DNA of 60,000 nt from Cristatella mucedo (GCA_009760855.2 WPIO01000001.1:22040501-22100500), one strand, 5' to 3'. Shown: positions 1-54,893, numbered from the stretch's first letter. Made by a program: numbers and translations. Notes: generated from the letters alone by a model not told the origin.

Positions 1-537
1 ACGGATTGACTTCAAGGTTTTGTCGCTCACTTTTAGGTCCCTTCATTCTATGGCTCCAGCCTATCTGTCAGATATACTACCCCATCAGGCTAAGCATCGT
101 ACCACCCGCTTTTCGGAATCCAACAGTCTAGAAATACTTCGTACAAACCTTAAATCCTTTGGAGACCATGCATTTAGCTCGTATGCTCCCAAAGCCTGGA
201 ACTCCCTCCCGACCTGCGTCAGAACATCCCCTGACCTGACCACATTTAAAAGGAACCTAAAAACACACCTATTTAGGACAGCATTTAGTGGGTCCCCGTG
301 ATTCGTCCTCTATGTGCTTATGCGTGCTGACACTGTGCATGCTGTCACTAACCACATTTGCATGCTGACCCTGTGCATGTCACCCCTAACCATATTGTTC
401 ATTTCGTTTGTTTTTCAAGCATGATTTTACTTACCATTCAATTGCATTTCACTTTACAGCAAATGTAAAGCGCCTAGAGAGCGATTAAGTTCTCTGAGGG
501 CGCTTTATCAAGTGAATTATTATTATTATTATTATTA
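1..537 (+). mobile_element. LINE family A, 3' end, 5' part outside window
   Basis: This is the C-terminal part of a CR1/L2-type LINE reverse-transcriptase ORF. The frame 20-301 carries the family motifs RSLHSMAPAYLSD, SYAPKAWNSLP and TTFKRNLKTHLF and ends at a stop. It is followed by a 3' UTR rich in GCATGCTGACAC-type repeats and by the family's 3' end, GTAAAGCGCCTAGAGAG...GGGCGCTTTATCAAGTG, with an (ATT)n tail at 519-537. The same tail recurs at least eight times in the window, which is how the family was defined. Confidence 0.9.
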
Positions 538-1392
538 AAAGCGAGCGACAAAACCTTGAAGTCGATGCGTTGCTTCACTGGTAGCCAGTGCAGGTCGGTG
601 AGAAGTGGTGTGATGTGGCAACTGCGACGCTCACGACAGACAAGCCTAGCTGCAGAGTTTTGCACCAGCTGTCGTCGCCTGATTGCACATGCCGGTAGGC
701 CAGCAAGCAGTCAGTTACAGAAGTCAAGACGAGATGTCACGAATGCAAGGACCAACTTAGATTTGGTATCCTTACCTAAACAAGCCCGAATTTTAGCAAT
801 GTTATGAAGCTGAAAATAGGCAGATTTGACTGTGGAGCTGATATGGTCGTCTAACGAGAGATCGCTTTGGAACACCTAGATTTCGAGCTGATTCAACTGG
901 AGATATGCTGGCAGAGCCAATTTTGAGCGTCAGCCTTTCCAATTTGTGAATCGCACTGGGTTTGCCCATAACTGGTAAGTTAGTTTCATCATCATGTAGT
1001 TTTAGAAAATTTGCTGCCATCCATGTGCAGATGTCATCGATACATGCAGCAAGTGAGTTGAGAGAATTTGATGTGTTCGAAGGCTGGGAGGGATCAAAAC
1101 ATAGGTACAACTGAGTGTCATTCGCATAGAAGTGAAAGCCTAGATTGTGCTTGACAATCACATCGTCAAGAGGGCGAGTATAAGCTATGAAAAGAACCGG
1201 ACCTAGCACGGAGCCCTGAGGTGCCCCATATTTCAGAGGTACCTTGGATGGTATTTGTCCATTTACATCAATAATCTGGAGTCTCCCACTGAGATGGCAC
1301 CTGAACCATCGCAGAGCAGTGCTAGTGATGCCCAGGCAAGATGAGAGGTGCTCAAGAAGGACTTGGGGATCGAAAATAAAATTGCTCAAGTC
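538..1392 (-). mobile_element. LINE family A, RT fragment lacking its 3' end
   Basis: The minus-strand frame 802-1389 encodes RT palm-domain sequence: YGAPQGSVLGPVLF, then FYANDTQLYLCF (the catalytic box, normally YADD, here YAND), then WMAANFLKLHDDETN. A frameshift near 880 separates it from the downstream part (DFKVLS region). The copy stops at 538 in mid-ORF, where the plus-strand copy 1-537 ends. This suggests that the plus copy inserted into this one and that the missing 3' part lies left of the window. It is a pseudogene fragment. Confidence 0.88.
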
Positions 1393-2345
1393 CCCAGCAG
1401 GCTCATGGGCGTCTGGCTATGCTGTGCTGTGTAAAACTCTTATCCTTGCTACCTATTGCGATCAAATATATTGATGATAGCTGAGTTGAGCTGCCCCATT
1501 ACGATGCTCTTTAAACGACTCAATCATTTGCAGGAAACCTCTTATTGTCACTGCGACCGGTTTCCAAAATAGTACAAGCATATGTGAACTGCACTAAACT
1601 TTTCAACAAGCTTAAGACCAGACGACCTGAGGCAGTCAGTCATTGAACTGAGCACCAAAATAAGAATTCGCCTCAAGCAGGAACCGATCATGCAACCCTT
1701 GGAGAACCAGTGCTCTATCCATCGAGCGATTGAAATTACTCTTTATTCGACAATCAACACTGGGATTTAAAGCTTGGATGCTAAATTTCCACTAAAATAC
1801 TCGAACGGAATCTCCGTGGATTGTGTGGATGTATGCGTACATTTATGGCTGCAAACTGGTCGCTAAGCCGTAAACATCAAGTCTGCTATGGTCGGCCACT
1901 AGTAAGAGTTTCAACTGCATGACTTTTGCACGTTCAGGCAAGTAGGAGGCAAGTAGGAGAAACCACTACGAGCAGCCTATTGCTGCTTCTAGGTAACCAG
2001 TGAATGGCTGAGAGTATGCATGGCATTTAACAATGAATGTAATTAAGCAGTAGCTACAAAATACAGAGCGAGTAGAGGCTGCCAGCGGAGGGACTGAGTG
2101 CAGGAAAAGATTGTTTGCATAACGAAACGCAGAAACGACCCCTCAACTCTGGCTTACTGGTCCAATGCTCACAGATTGAACAATCGAGGCATACACTTCA
2201 TTCAACGATCAACATAGGGCTTTAAAGCCTCAGCTTTGAATTTCCACTTACCTGCTGAGAACTTACACGTCTAAATGTATTGGTATTGAAATCGGAAACT
2301 ATAGAAATCATTGGCAAATAAAGCAACAATACCAAGTTTGATTAC

Positions 2346-46807
<44,462 letters not shown>

Positions 46808-46907
46808 CTGCACCACTGATATCTTTTTAAATCAGATAAAGAGGTCAACGATCAACGTGCAGCGGTACTGCAACCAAACCAAGGTCCAGAGACTGCACGC
46901 CCTGCCT

Positions 46908-46919
46908 CCGGAACCGGAA
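46908..46919 (+). promoter_or_regulatory. Tandem CCGGAA (ETS/GABP-like) sites
   Basis: Two adjacent CCGGAA hexamers match the ETS-family core, which is common in animal bidirectional promoters. Confidence 0.5.
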
Positions 46920-46934
46920 TGTTTAGTGTTTACA

Positions 46935-46941
46935 TCACGTG
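46935..46941 (+). promoter_or_regulatory. TCACGTG E-box, CLEAR-like
   Basis: TCACGTG is the core of the CLEAR element (GTCACGTGAC) bound by TFEB/MITF proteins at lysosomal genes in vertebrates. Here it is followed by TT, not AC, so the match is partial. It lies 7 bp before the TMEM17 ATG and about 128 bp before the GBA ATG. Confidence 0.5.
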
Positions 46942-46947
46942 TTCAAT

Positions 46948-47071
46948 ATGGCTGCTCGCCTTGGCTACATACCCGCGAATGTTCGAAAAGCAGTCTCAAA
47001 GGTTACCGAGAAGATTTTCATCAATCCTGATTCTTATGTAGGATACTACCGTTATAAGACCTTTCGTAAAG
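46948..47071 (+). CDS. TMEM17: TMEM17 exon 1 (residues 1-41)
   Basis: It encodes the poorly conserved cytosolic N terminus (MAARLGYIPANVRKAVSKV start). The donor is AAAG|GTAGGT, exit phase 1. Reading through the donor hits TGA four codons later. Confidence 0.88.
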
Positions 47072-48971
47072 GTAGGTGGAAGTGACTGGTATTGCATTCA
47101 ATTAGCTACCTTGTCCACGCAGACAAGGCTGTCGCCTGGCAGCCCTGGCGACGCTTAATCTTGTTGGCCACTTCCTCCATCTCCCATGTTCCTTAATAAC
47201 CGGAAAGTCGTGCATATTTCCTGCTGACGTTGATGCTGTACTTTGAATTCAAATTACCGAATTAGGGACATGCCTTTATAAGTTAAAGTGCTTATCGTTT
47301 TAGGAAATGAATATATATCAAGTCTTCCTCTTCAGATGGCATTTTACTTCAACTCAATGTTTTTTCCTCTATGGTTTATCGCCTGCTTCGTGACGTACAA
47401 CGCCAAGGTATTTCATTAAAATATTCCTTGTTAATTGTCACAATTTACTTTACAATTATTAGCCTTCGGCATATGAAATCTCTAGACGCAATCTTACCTG
47501 TGTTAAAAAAGTGATCTTTCACTAGATGACCGCATCGGCTTCGCAGTCAAGTGTGTCAGATAATGGTCCTTTAATATCTCTAAAGTCCGGGCTAGCTTAT
47601 ATGAGGATACTGAATCCAAGCCTGTCCATGCATTTGTGACATCCGTTATAGGCTTCTGTGAATCACTACTTGCAGGTCCTATTGTTTGCGCAATTAGATG
47701 CCCCAGTTAGTGCAAACTGTGCAGCCAGGCTTTCTGTCATGAAATTCAGAACTGACATTACTTCTAACAGTTCTGGATTTGCTCCCATCAAGATAGGTCT
47801 TGACTTGCAGGTTCTTTCTCTGACCTTCAAGTCCCATCTTTCTCTCGTTCTAGCCTATATATTGGAAACACTTCCCAATCAAGTTTCGTATCGCACTACC
47901 AGCTCTTCACCTAATTCCTTGGCTTCAAATGCATTGGATACACTTCCACTTCATATACTCCCAAAATATGGAAATCGCTTCCCACTGGTGTCATACATCC
48001 ATTAAGTTGACGACATTTAAATGAAAGCTAAAAAAAATCTCTTGCACCTCACAGGATTAGCTCAAACTTGTGTGAATGTTTCCTATGTGTGCTTATGCGT
48101 GCTGCAGTTTTGCATTTTGTTACGTACCAATTAATTCGCTTCCTTTTCAATATGTGTATATTGCCTTGAAATAGATTTAGTTTTCTTGCTGCATTAGGAA
48201 AATGTATTGTTACTATTATTATGAAACGATTACGATGATCTTATTTCGTTTTAGTATGATAAGTTGGATGCACTTTACAAAATCATTATCTTCGCAGTGC
48301 TTCTAATGATGGCTGTGGTTGAAGCCATACGACTATATCTGGGATACATTGGGAACTTAACAGAAAAGGTAGGCGTGCGGAAAAAAACTGTGAATGAGCT
48401 GATTTAACTACCTCATTTATATAGTAGTAAAAGAGCCACTGCAGCTTTCACCACAGCTTGTATCGTGCAGTATTGAATTACCTGCAACAGGTCTCAAACC
48501 CTCGACCTGGGTCGTGAAGTCTAATCAACTTACCAATTGGCCAACACCCAGTAGCACAATACATGTGTGGGATGGGCAATCTACGCTTATGATTCCATAA
48601 ATATAATTACTTTTGCTAGCGCCCTAAGAGAACTTAATCTCTTGTCACACGCTTCACATATGCCAGGGGGCCCTAGCCCACGACCTCGATTGTCAATTGC
48701 ATTCGCCTTGAACTCGGTTGGGCCGAGCACCTAAACACTGGCCCAAACCAGCATCTCTATCTATGTTACCGCACCAACCAGATCTTTTTTTAGTCTGGGA
48801 ACCAATATTCTCAGAGGTTTTTATCTTTTTCATTTAGTTTTCTTGTATAATTTGCACAAATAGCGATTGCTTGAGTACGCAGATTAATATACAGTTGCCA
48901 TAACGCGAGCAACCTGTCAATTTCTTGGGAGAAGTATTTTTGGGAAGTATATACATATGTATGTATGTATG

Positions 48972-49061
<90 letters not shown>

Positions 49062-51343
49062 TGTGTGTGTCTGTGTGTGTATGTGTGTGTCTGTGTGTGT
49101 CTGTGTGTGTGTCTCTGTGTGTGTGTGTTTGTGTGTGTCTCCGTCTGTAACTCCACGAAGCCACAAAGACTGTGTGATATTACGCAGGAGAGTTTTGTAT
49201 AGCACACTCACAGCCTAAGCGGCTTTCGGTACAAATTCGGTAGCCAACAGACTTCATCTCGCGAAACAAAGACAAAGTGGGAAGCATAGCACAGGCAGGA
49301 AAGCAGTTGAGGTAGTGAGTGGCACGGAATTAGCAGCTCAGGACCGCTGGAAAGGATGAGCTATAGTCAGCAGCAGGGCAGTAATTGTCGTTGCATAAGA
49401 ATTGTGGAAGCGAGCTCCACAGTCAGGAACCTGCAGAGCTAAAGCTTCTGTCACCGACGGTCTTAAAGCAGAGGAATGGAACATCTAATTTATTGTCGAT
49501 GCAGGACCTGAGGGCAAGAGGAGGCTGAAACTGGTGCAGCAGTTCAGCTAGGTACGGAGGAGCCAAGCCGTGGCAGGCCTTGTGGGTCAGCATAAGAACT
49601 TTGCTCTTTATACGTTGGACAACCGGAAGACATTCTAGCTCTTTTTTTGCAAAAGAGACACATGGTCAAACCTCTGGGACTTGAAAAACTATTCTCAGCA
49701 GCCATATCCATGGCCATTTGTAATGGCCGGCCCAGTTGGTTATTTCGGTAGCCCAGCCAAAAATGGAATTACATTAATCAAGCCGAGACAGAACTAAGGA
49801 ACTAGTTAAATTTTTTGCAAGCCACCGTGGAAGACAGCTCCTAATCTTAGATATGAATCGGACGTGATGGCTAGCTGTAGATGCAGCCTTCTGAATGAAG
49901 CTTTTAAAATTTAGGCAGCTATCGCAAACGGCACCTAAATTTCGAGCACGTAGTGATGGTCGCACCACAGCATAAACTATTGGAAAAGCAAAGCATTCAA
50001 ATCCAGCCACACGCTTAGGGTGTTCTATGAGCAGCACTTCGGTAATATCATCATTTAGTTTCAAGAAATTTTCCGACATCCAAGATCGAATGTCGGCATG
50101 CAAGCATTCAGTTTATCAGTTGCTGCAGCAGATTCCGACGGTTTGAATGAAAAACACAGCTGAGTATCGGCAGCATACAAGTGAAATCCTATTCCATGGG
50201 CTTTAATCACTTTTCCCGGAGGTTGAGTATAAATTTAGAACAACAAGGGACCGAGGACGGACCCGTGAGGGGCTCCACAATTGACCGGTCTCGTGGGTAA
50301 GACCTGATCCCCACACGACACGAACTGAACACGATAAGACAAGTACGATTCAAACTATGCCAGCAACTCGTTTGCCAGATCGATCGTAGTTCTCAATCGT
50401 TCAATTAGGATATCGAGATCAACGGTATCGAAGGCAGCTGATAGGTCTAGCAGAGCTAGGGCAGTGACATTCCCCTCATCGTTGACGGATAGAATGTGAT
50501 TGTTAACACTAAGGAGAGCGGTTTCAGTGGAGTGCTGCCTCTTGAACCCTGATTGAAATGTTTCTGACATTTCATTCTTTTCAATATAGACTACCAGCTG
50601 CCTAGCTGCAATTTGTTTACAAATCTTTGACAAAAAAGGAAGTAAGGAAACTCGGGCATAGTTTGCAAGGACCTCTGCATATAATCCAGGCTTTTTAAGT
50701 ATGGGTCTAACGGTAGCCAACTTGAACGAATGGTGTGCGACCCCTTTTTCCAAAGAAGCATCAATTAAAAGTTCCGGTGATTGTGGAGCTAAGTTGTAAT
50801 TCTTTTCCTAGCGTGAACTGAAATTATTTGCCTCCTCTTTGCATTTAAAAAAGCTGGTTTCAGACCACACTACCTTTATGAAGTTTTTACGATAGTCCTG
50901 CTCGATATGTAAGATTCGTAAATGATAATAGCCCAACGGCTGTGCTGTGAGATAACGTTTTGTTCGGAAAGTTGAGAATTTTTTTTTTACAGGTTCCGGA
51001 GCTAGCTGGCTCGTGGCTGCTGACCATACTCCTACAGTGTCCTCTGTCCCTGTTCTTACTTCTGAACGAGGATCTCATAGTTCTACCGCTGGAGAGAGCG
51101 ATGCATATCGTTTTGTGCACATTTATTTTGTTCGAAATAGTATTTGGCTGTGTAGCAGTGAAGAATCTAGTAAACCACCAGGTAGCCCTGTTTCACATGC
51201 AGCAGTTCACTAAAGCTGATGATCTCGAAAAAGTGCACAAGAAAAAAGAGTCGAAGAAACCAGCTATTCGCCACACAAATACTCCTGATAAGCGGCATCA
51301 GAGGGAGGGAAGTCCAAGCAGACTGGATAGAAAACATAAATAG
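46948..51343 (+). CDS. TMEM17: Transmembrane protein 17, ciliary transition zone
   Basis: TMEM17 is a four-span membrane protein of the MKS module at the transition zone, controlling entry of membrane proteins into the cilium. The exons are 46948-47071, 47304-47407, 48255-48368 and 50993-51343, giving 230 residues with consistent phases. The match to the family is clear: NEYISSLPLQMAFYFN, PLWFIACFVTY, EAIRLYLGYIGNLTEKVPEL, AGSWLLTILLQCPLSLFLLL, NEDLIVLPLERAMHIVL, then NLVNHQVALFHMQQF. Membrane segments are at about 53-73, 83-108, 118-139 and 148-171. The human protein has 198 residues; this one has a longer basic tail (about 195-230, rich in Lys, Arg and His). An in-frame TAG (46924-46926) precedes the ATG. 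It is intact and likely functional. Confidence 0.95.
47304..47407 (+). CDS. TMEM17: TMEM17 exon 2 (residues 42-76)
   Basis: The acceptor is atcgttttag and the donor AAG|GTATTT. It encodes GNEYISSLPLQMAFYFNSMF and FPLWFIACFVTYNAK, the first membrane span. Entry phase 1, exit phase 0. Confidence 0.95.
47408..48254 (+). other. TMEM17 intron 2 with LINE A insertion
   Basis: 847 bp, mostly occupied by a sense-orientation LINE A fragment (47508-48223). The rest shows nothing notable. Confidence 0.85.
47508..48223 (+). mobile_element. LINE family A, degenerate, in TMEM17 intron 2
   Basis: TTTCACTAGATGACCGCATC opens the DDHISSTVKS block. The frame 47658-48005 keeps SANCAARLSVMKF, LQVLSLTFKSHLSLVLAYI and PKYGNRFPLVS. 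The decayed tail ends AAATGTATTGTTACTATTAT. Confidence 0.8.
48255..48368 (+). CDS. TMEM17: TMEM17 exon 3 (residues 77-114)
   Basis: The acceptor is tttcgttttag and the donor AAG|GTAGGC. It encodes YDKLDALYKIIIFAVLLMMA and VVEAIRLYLGYIGNLTEK, the second span and the family's most conserved motif. Phase 0 at both ends. Confidence 0.97.
48396..48547 (-). mobile_element. SINE-A in TMEM17 intron 3
   Basis: AGCTGATTTAACTACCTCAT body, then the B-box patch (antisense CAAACCCTCGACCTGGGTCG) and a decayed A-box (CTTACCAATTGGCCAAC). Confidence 0.78.
48598..48760 (-). mobile_element. SINE-B in TMEM17 intron 3
   Basis: TAGCGCCCTAAGAGAACTTA, CACGCTTCACATATGCC, the B-box patch GCCCACGACCTCG and the head (GAGCACCTAAACACTGGCCC). 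A 20-25-bp insertion separates the B-box and head compared with 17738-17873. Confidence 0.8.
48956..49136. repeat. TATG / TA / TG compound microsatellite
   Basis: (TATG)n, then (TA)n, then about 140 bp of (TG)n with CTG and ATG interruptions. It ends exactly where the antisense LINE B 3' terminus starts. Overlapping VCVCVC and THTHTH frames are artefacts. Confidence 0.96.
49137..50790 (-). mobile_element. LINE family B, about 1.65 kb, antisense in TMEM17 intron 3
   Basis: The 3' end (TCTCCGTCTGTAACTCCACG) is followed on the minus strand by the thumb frame 49774-50103 (RSWMSENFLKLNDDITEVLL) and the RT fingers/palm frame 50355-50753: KLATVRPILKKPGLYAEVLA, FQSGFKRQHSTETALLSVNN, LALLDLSAAFDTVDLDILIE. 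The catalytic box region reads FHLYAADTQL (normally YADD). There are several stops. Confidence 0.9.
50993..51343 (+). CDS. TMEM17: TMEM17 exon 4, last (residues 115-230 and stop)
   Basis: The acceptor is gaattttttttttacag. It begins VPELAGSWLLTILLQCPLSL, covers the third and fourth spans, then NLVNHQVALFHMQQFTKADD and a Lys/Arg-rich tail ending DRKHK, with TAG at 51341-51343. Confidence 0.96.
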   Translation, partial: VPELAGSWLLTILLQCPLSLFLLLNEDLIVLPLERAMHIVLCTFILFEIVFGCVAVKNLVNHQVALFHMQQFTKADDLEKVHKKKESKKPAIRHTNTPDKRHQREGSPSRLDRKHK

Positions 51344-51484
51344 CATCTTGTGACTCTTAGGATCTGCTGTTATCTTGCTGCCGTTTACGAGTTTGTACTT
51401 GAAAGCCGTATGTTTATATTGTTACCGTTTTTACTTAGTGTCTTGCATGAGTTTTGACGATGTTCTTTTGATATTTTTCTGAAC

Positions 51485-51490
51485 AATAAA
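51485..51490 (+). terminator. TMEM17 poly(A) signal AATAAA
   Basis: Canonical hexamer 142 bp after the stop codon, giving a short 3' UTR. Confidence 0.75.
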
Positions 51491-51505
51491 AGGACTTTTA
51501 TGACG

Positions 51506-53440
51506 TAGACTGAAATCGCTGTCAGATTCATATTTACCCCCTGTGTTTAAGTCGAATGATTATTATTTGACCTGACCTGATCCAAGTGATCCCACTGGTG
51601 ATGTTTAATGCCTTTCTAAGGTCTCCATAGTAGGTTTTATTGAGCTAATTCGGTAATAATGGCGTACTTGGTGTACAGCCGGAAGTCATTTGGTAGTTTC
51701 AGTAGACGATTCTCAGATTGTTTGTTGCAGCTGAATATACGCAGAACCTACTATTGGTACATTGTTTGAATGTCAGATGGAAAGGTTCAATAGCTCATTG
51801 TATGTATTGGGTCTTGAAGTTTGCTATAGCCCATTTGCTGGTGTATAGGCTGGCATCGGACTATGGGTTTTGAATTAAAGTTGCGAGAGTATGTGCATAA
51901 TACGTATTTATTAGCTGCTAATGGTATGCAAAAAACTATGGATAATCATTCTTAAAATTGAAATGAAAGAATTAAATGCTTTAGCTGCCGGAAAACTCTA
52001 ACCAGTATTGCTAAAGCAGGCATCTGCCCCTGTCGTAGAGCAGAAATGCTGACGGCCCGATTGATTTTTTCTCCTTTTTACTAAAGTTTAGAAGTTGGTC
52101 GTTGGTTATAGCTCAAATTTTGGTTAAAGTAACGCATTCAATAAGCATTGTGCTCAAAATGGGGTCCTTGCACAGACGCTTATGGTCACTATCTTGTTTA
52201 GTGATTCACAAATTTGGTACTTGTCAACACCTGAAGTGACCGATAAAGTTAAAGATGGCTGAGCCTAGTTTTGCTTGATGACTAACTTGTGTTACGAGAA
52301 CCTGAGTTATCTGTTCAGTAGCAATCGCTTGAACTTAAAACTATAACATACAGGACTCCAAGACTTTTAGGGGACTTCGGTTGCATGCAATCTGACCTCC
52401 GGCAGGATATGTACTAACACTCTAAGGTTCCCCGGATTCCCGGCGATCTATAGAAGATACTATTTCTACCAGCCTATACTTTAGCCCACCTACTGATTAT
52501 ATAAACCACGTGGTTTCTCGAAACAGACCCCAAAGTCAATTAAGCACCGTAGACATAATTTATAAGTCCAGAGAGGGCACGAGTTCCGCGTAGGCGAAGC
52601 AAGGTTCTTTTTTGGCTGTGCGACATAAAGCTATAACGTTGAGCTTGATGGACTTGGTATAAAGGTGTGGCCATTCTTTCTTGCTCTCGCACTCTCTTAT
52701 CCGTGCTCACCTACATGCATCGATTGGCGCTTTTTCTACGACTTGTCAGCCTTGTCTCGAGGCACTAGTTACACTATAGCATTAGTTTGTGGCTGTAAGG
52801 GCTGCACCGCTTACCGGAGCAGTGTTTACGCATAAAATTATAATTCTCGCGCCGCTATAAGCGGTCACATTTGGCGTCATAAGCAAGATAATTGCTGGCA
52901 ATTGGAAATTCTTTGGCACCTTCACGTTTGCAATGCTTCGAAGCTTGTCCTCCTATCTCGATTAGTATTAGGCACGTATTGATCGTGCAGTTGAATCGCA
53001 GCGAAGCTGAATTGGCTGCTCGCTAAGCCAAAATGTAAAATTCTAAAATAAATCACTTGTGGATTTTGCTCCGTTTTGGTTTTGCTCCGCTTTTGACAGC
53101 AGTGCCATATTTCAAGTTCCGCAGATGGCAAGGTCGAGCTGAGCCGAAATTAAGCGATTTGTTTATCACGCCATACCCGAAAATGATTCCTGTGGCAGCA
53201 GTGGCAATTGAGCGGCCACAGTCTGGTGGCATTCATTCGTATGGTGACGTGCCCATATTAGAGAGGTAGTTCAATGTCCAGAGTTTGAAGCAACAACATC
53301 ATAGAAGTGATGGCCGATCTAAGGGAGGAGCCTGAATTGCTTCCTCCAGACGCTCCCACTGACTGAGAACGGCACTGAACTAGGAATAGCCAGTCGGCTG
53401 GATGACCCGCACACGGCCCAGGCACCGGGAGGGCTACGAT
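51506..53440. other. Intergenic stretch, no gene recognised
   Basis: It has no clear transposon, exon or low-complexity block. The plus frame 53057-53269 (FKFRRWQGRAEPKLSDLF) is open but has no identifiable domain or splice context. Confidence 0.5.
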
Positions 53441-53890
53441 TGGGACCATGCCTTCACCCGCCCGATCAATTGTTTTTTCTCAATCGCTCTAGCAGGATCT
53501 TGTGATCAAATATGTCGAAAGCTGCCGATGTGTCTCCTAGGACCGAGGCAGCGACGACACCACAAAAAGTGTTACGTAAGCAGTCATTAGTTGTCACAGG
53601 GAAAAAAAGCACTTTCAGTTGAATAGTGTAGCATACAATTCTGAGATCAGCAAGAAGTTATCCTTGTCAATTTGCTTCACAGGCAACTTGGCTCCAATTC
53701 TTTCATGAATCTTGGATACAAAAAGAAGACTGACCAGAAATTAGCTAGGATATCCGAATTGGATCCCAATCTATGCAACCATCTGATCAAACAGTGGCCG
53801 ACTTGGGTGGCTTTAAAACAATCATTCTTTCGAATAAAGCTTTTAATACCTCGTTCATTCTTCATAACCGTGCTAGGTATCAGCACTGCG
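53440..53890 (-). mobile_element. LINE RT fragment
   Basis: Minus-strand frames read GDTSAAFDIFDHKILLERLR (motif LDLSAAFDTVDHDILLERL), KIHERIGAKLPVKQIDKDN and, further upstream, LGSNSDILANFWSVFFLYPR (motif DPDVLANYRPVSFLPFLSK). These are the fingers and palm of a CR1-like RT in decayed frames. The family assignment is uncertain. Confidence 0.7.
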
Positions 53891-54447
53891 CATGCACGTG
53901 ATTACGAAAAAATGTATGCAATTGGAGACGATTCGGTAATTCTCATAGTTGTATTTTACTTGTATATACAGCCCGACTGTATGATGTTTTCTACAACGCT
54001 GCATAACGAGTCATGCATATTTAAATATTCAATATATTAAAAGGTGAGGAAAGAGACATGAGGCTTCTCTTAATTAGAAAAAGGTAGATGCTCACACTTT
54101 GCTTTCTTAAAAAGGATGTTTAATTTACTATTCTGAGACAGTTGAAATAATGCAAAATTTTACCTTGACAGCTTTTTAGATACACTTCTCATTAAGTACC
54201 CATAGTATGCAGTTTGTTTTACCTTATCCGAAACAGGAAGCATGAGCGTGAGTTAAGTCCACGCCGTCGCAAAGGTCTCTTGGGTTTTACGTAACTACAC
54301 CGTGCGAACACACCTAGACGGTTGGTCGCGGTTGAGAAAAGCTAGCGTTGAAACAGTTCAACGGAGAGGCTCGTGATGACTTACTCTAACAGAATTCGGC
54401 AGCGAACTAGAGAGGGCTCATTTTTCTCCATCGCATAAAATTTGCAC

Positions 54448-54630
54448 CTGACACCGTAGAGGCCTTGGCCATACTCGGTCACTGCTGGAATATACTTCAA
54501 TGCGTGAGCAAAACTGGCCTTCTCCTAGAAGAGTGACATCCGCATATCCACCATCTCGCTCGAGTGGACTGTGTGAATGATAGGATAGCCTCTCTACGTA
54601 TTGCTTACTAACAAAAATTACCCGGAGTCT
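54448..54630 (-). CDS. Exon of an unrecognised gene (61 codons)
   Basis: A minus-strand segment with the acceptor gtttttgcag and donor CAG|GTGCAA. It is open in phase 0 throughout and encodes RLRVIFVSKQYVERLSYHSH, DGGYADVTLLGEGQFCSRI and VYSSSDRVWPRPLRCQ. The balanced composition, two cysteines and clean splice sites suggest a real exon of an extracellular or surface protein. I do not recognise the family. It may belong to the same minus-strand gene as 56154 and 57058, but the junction was not established. Confidence 0.5.
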
Positions 54631-54724
54631 CTGCAAAAACTGAGCTCCATTAAAAAGCCAATGCTACTGTAGAGCCTTTATGAACTGATGGCTGAAACTG
54701 GAAATGGCTGTGAATACTTACCTA

Positions 54725-54893
54725 TACTAGCTGGATTAACAGCCTCTTTTGTATAGCAACAGAAGAGCCTTTATGGCTATCACCATCGCTTGCAGAGGCA
54801 ATAAGTGATCGCTCACCACATTATTAGAACCCACGACCTCGGGACCAAGGTCTTGAAAAGCAACCACGTTGCCTAGTGTGCCATCATGGCTCC
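54725..54893 (-). mobile_element. SINE-A, full length
   Basis: Head GGAGCCATGATGGCACACTA, a B-box GTGGGTTCTAAT and the body ending GTTAATCCAGCTAGTATAGG. It is one of the best preserved copies. Confidence 0.88.

Larger units (their letters stand above)
1..2345 (-). other. GBA intron 10 (open to the left) with no last exon found
   Basis: Downstream of coding exon 10 the minus strand starts with the donor GTAATC. Positions 1-1392 are two LINE A pieces. Positions 1393-2345 are not recognisably repetitive except for a degenerate tRNA-like patch near 1665-1735. I read the minus strand here for a final exon of about 33 codons ending in the usual SI-x-T-Y type C terminus of GBA and saw no convincing one. 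A short GTAAGT donor-like site near 2250 has no fitting frame. Confidence 0.5.
46808..46947. promoter_or_regulatory. Shared bidirectional promoter of GBA and TMEM17
   Basis: Only 140 bp separate the two divergent start codons, so 5' UTRs and core promoters must be compact or overlap. The interval is not repetitive. It contains tandem CCGGAA motifs and a TCACGTG box. No TATA box is seen. The divergent arrangement is seen in the sequence; co-regulation is inference. Confidence 0.75.
48369..50992 (+). other. TMEM17 intron 3 packed with repeats
   Basis: 2,624 bp: SINE-A, SINE-B, a compound TA/TG microsatellite and a 1.65-kb antisense LINE B. Unique sequence is limited to short gaps and about 190 bp before the acceptor. 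Confidence 0.85.

Noticed and set aside
1960-2040. Possible tiny GBA last exon (frame SHSLVT then stop)
   Set aside because: Far too short, and unlike the expected C-terminal beta strand.
48811-49218. THTHTH / VCVCVC ORFs
   Set aside because: Produced by the TG/CA microsatellite in TMEM17 intron 3.
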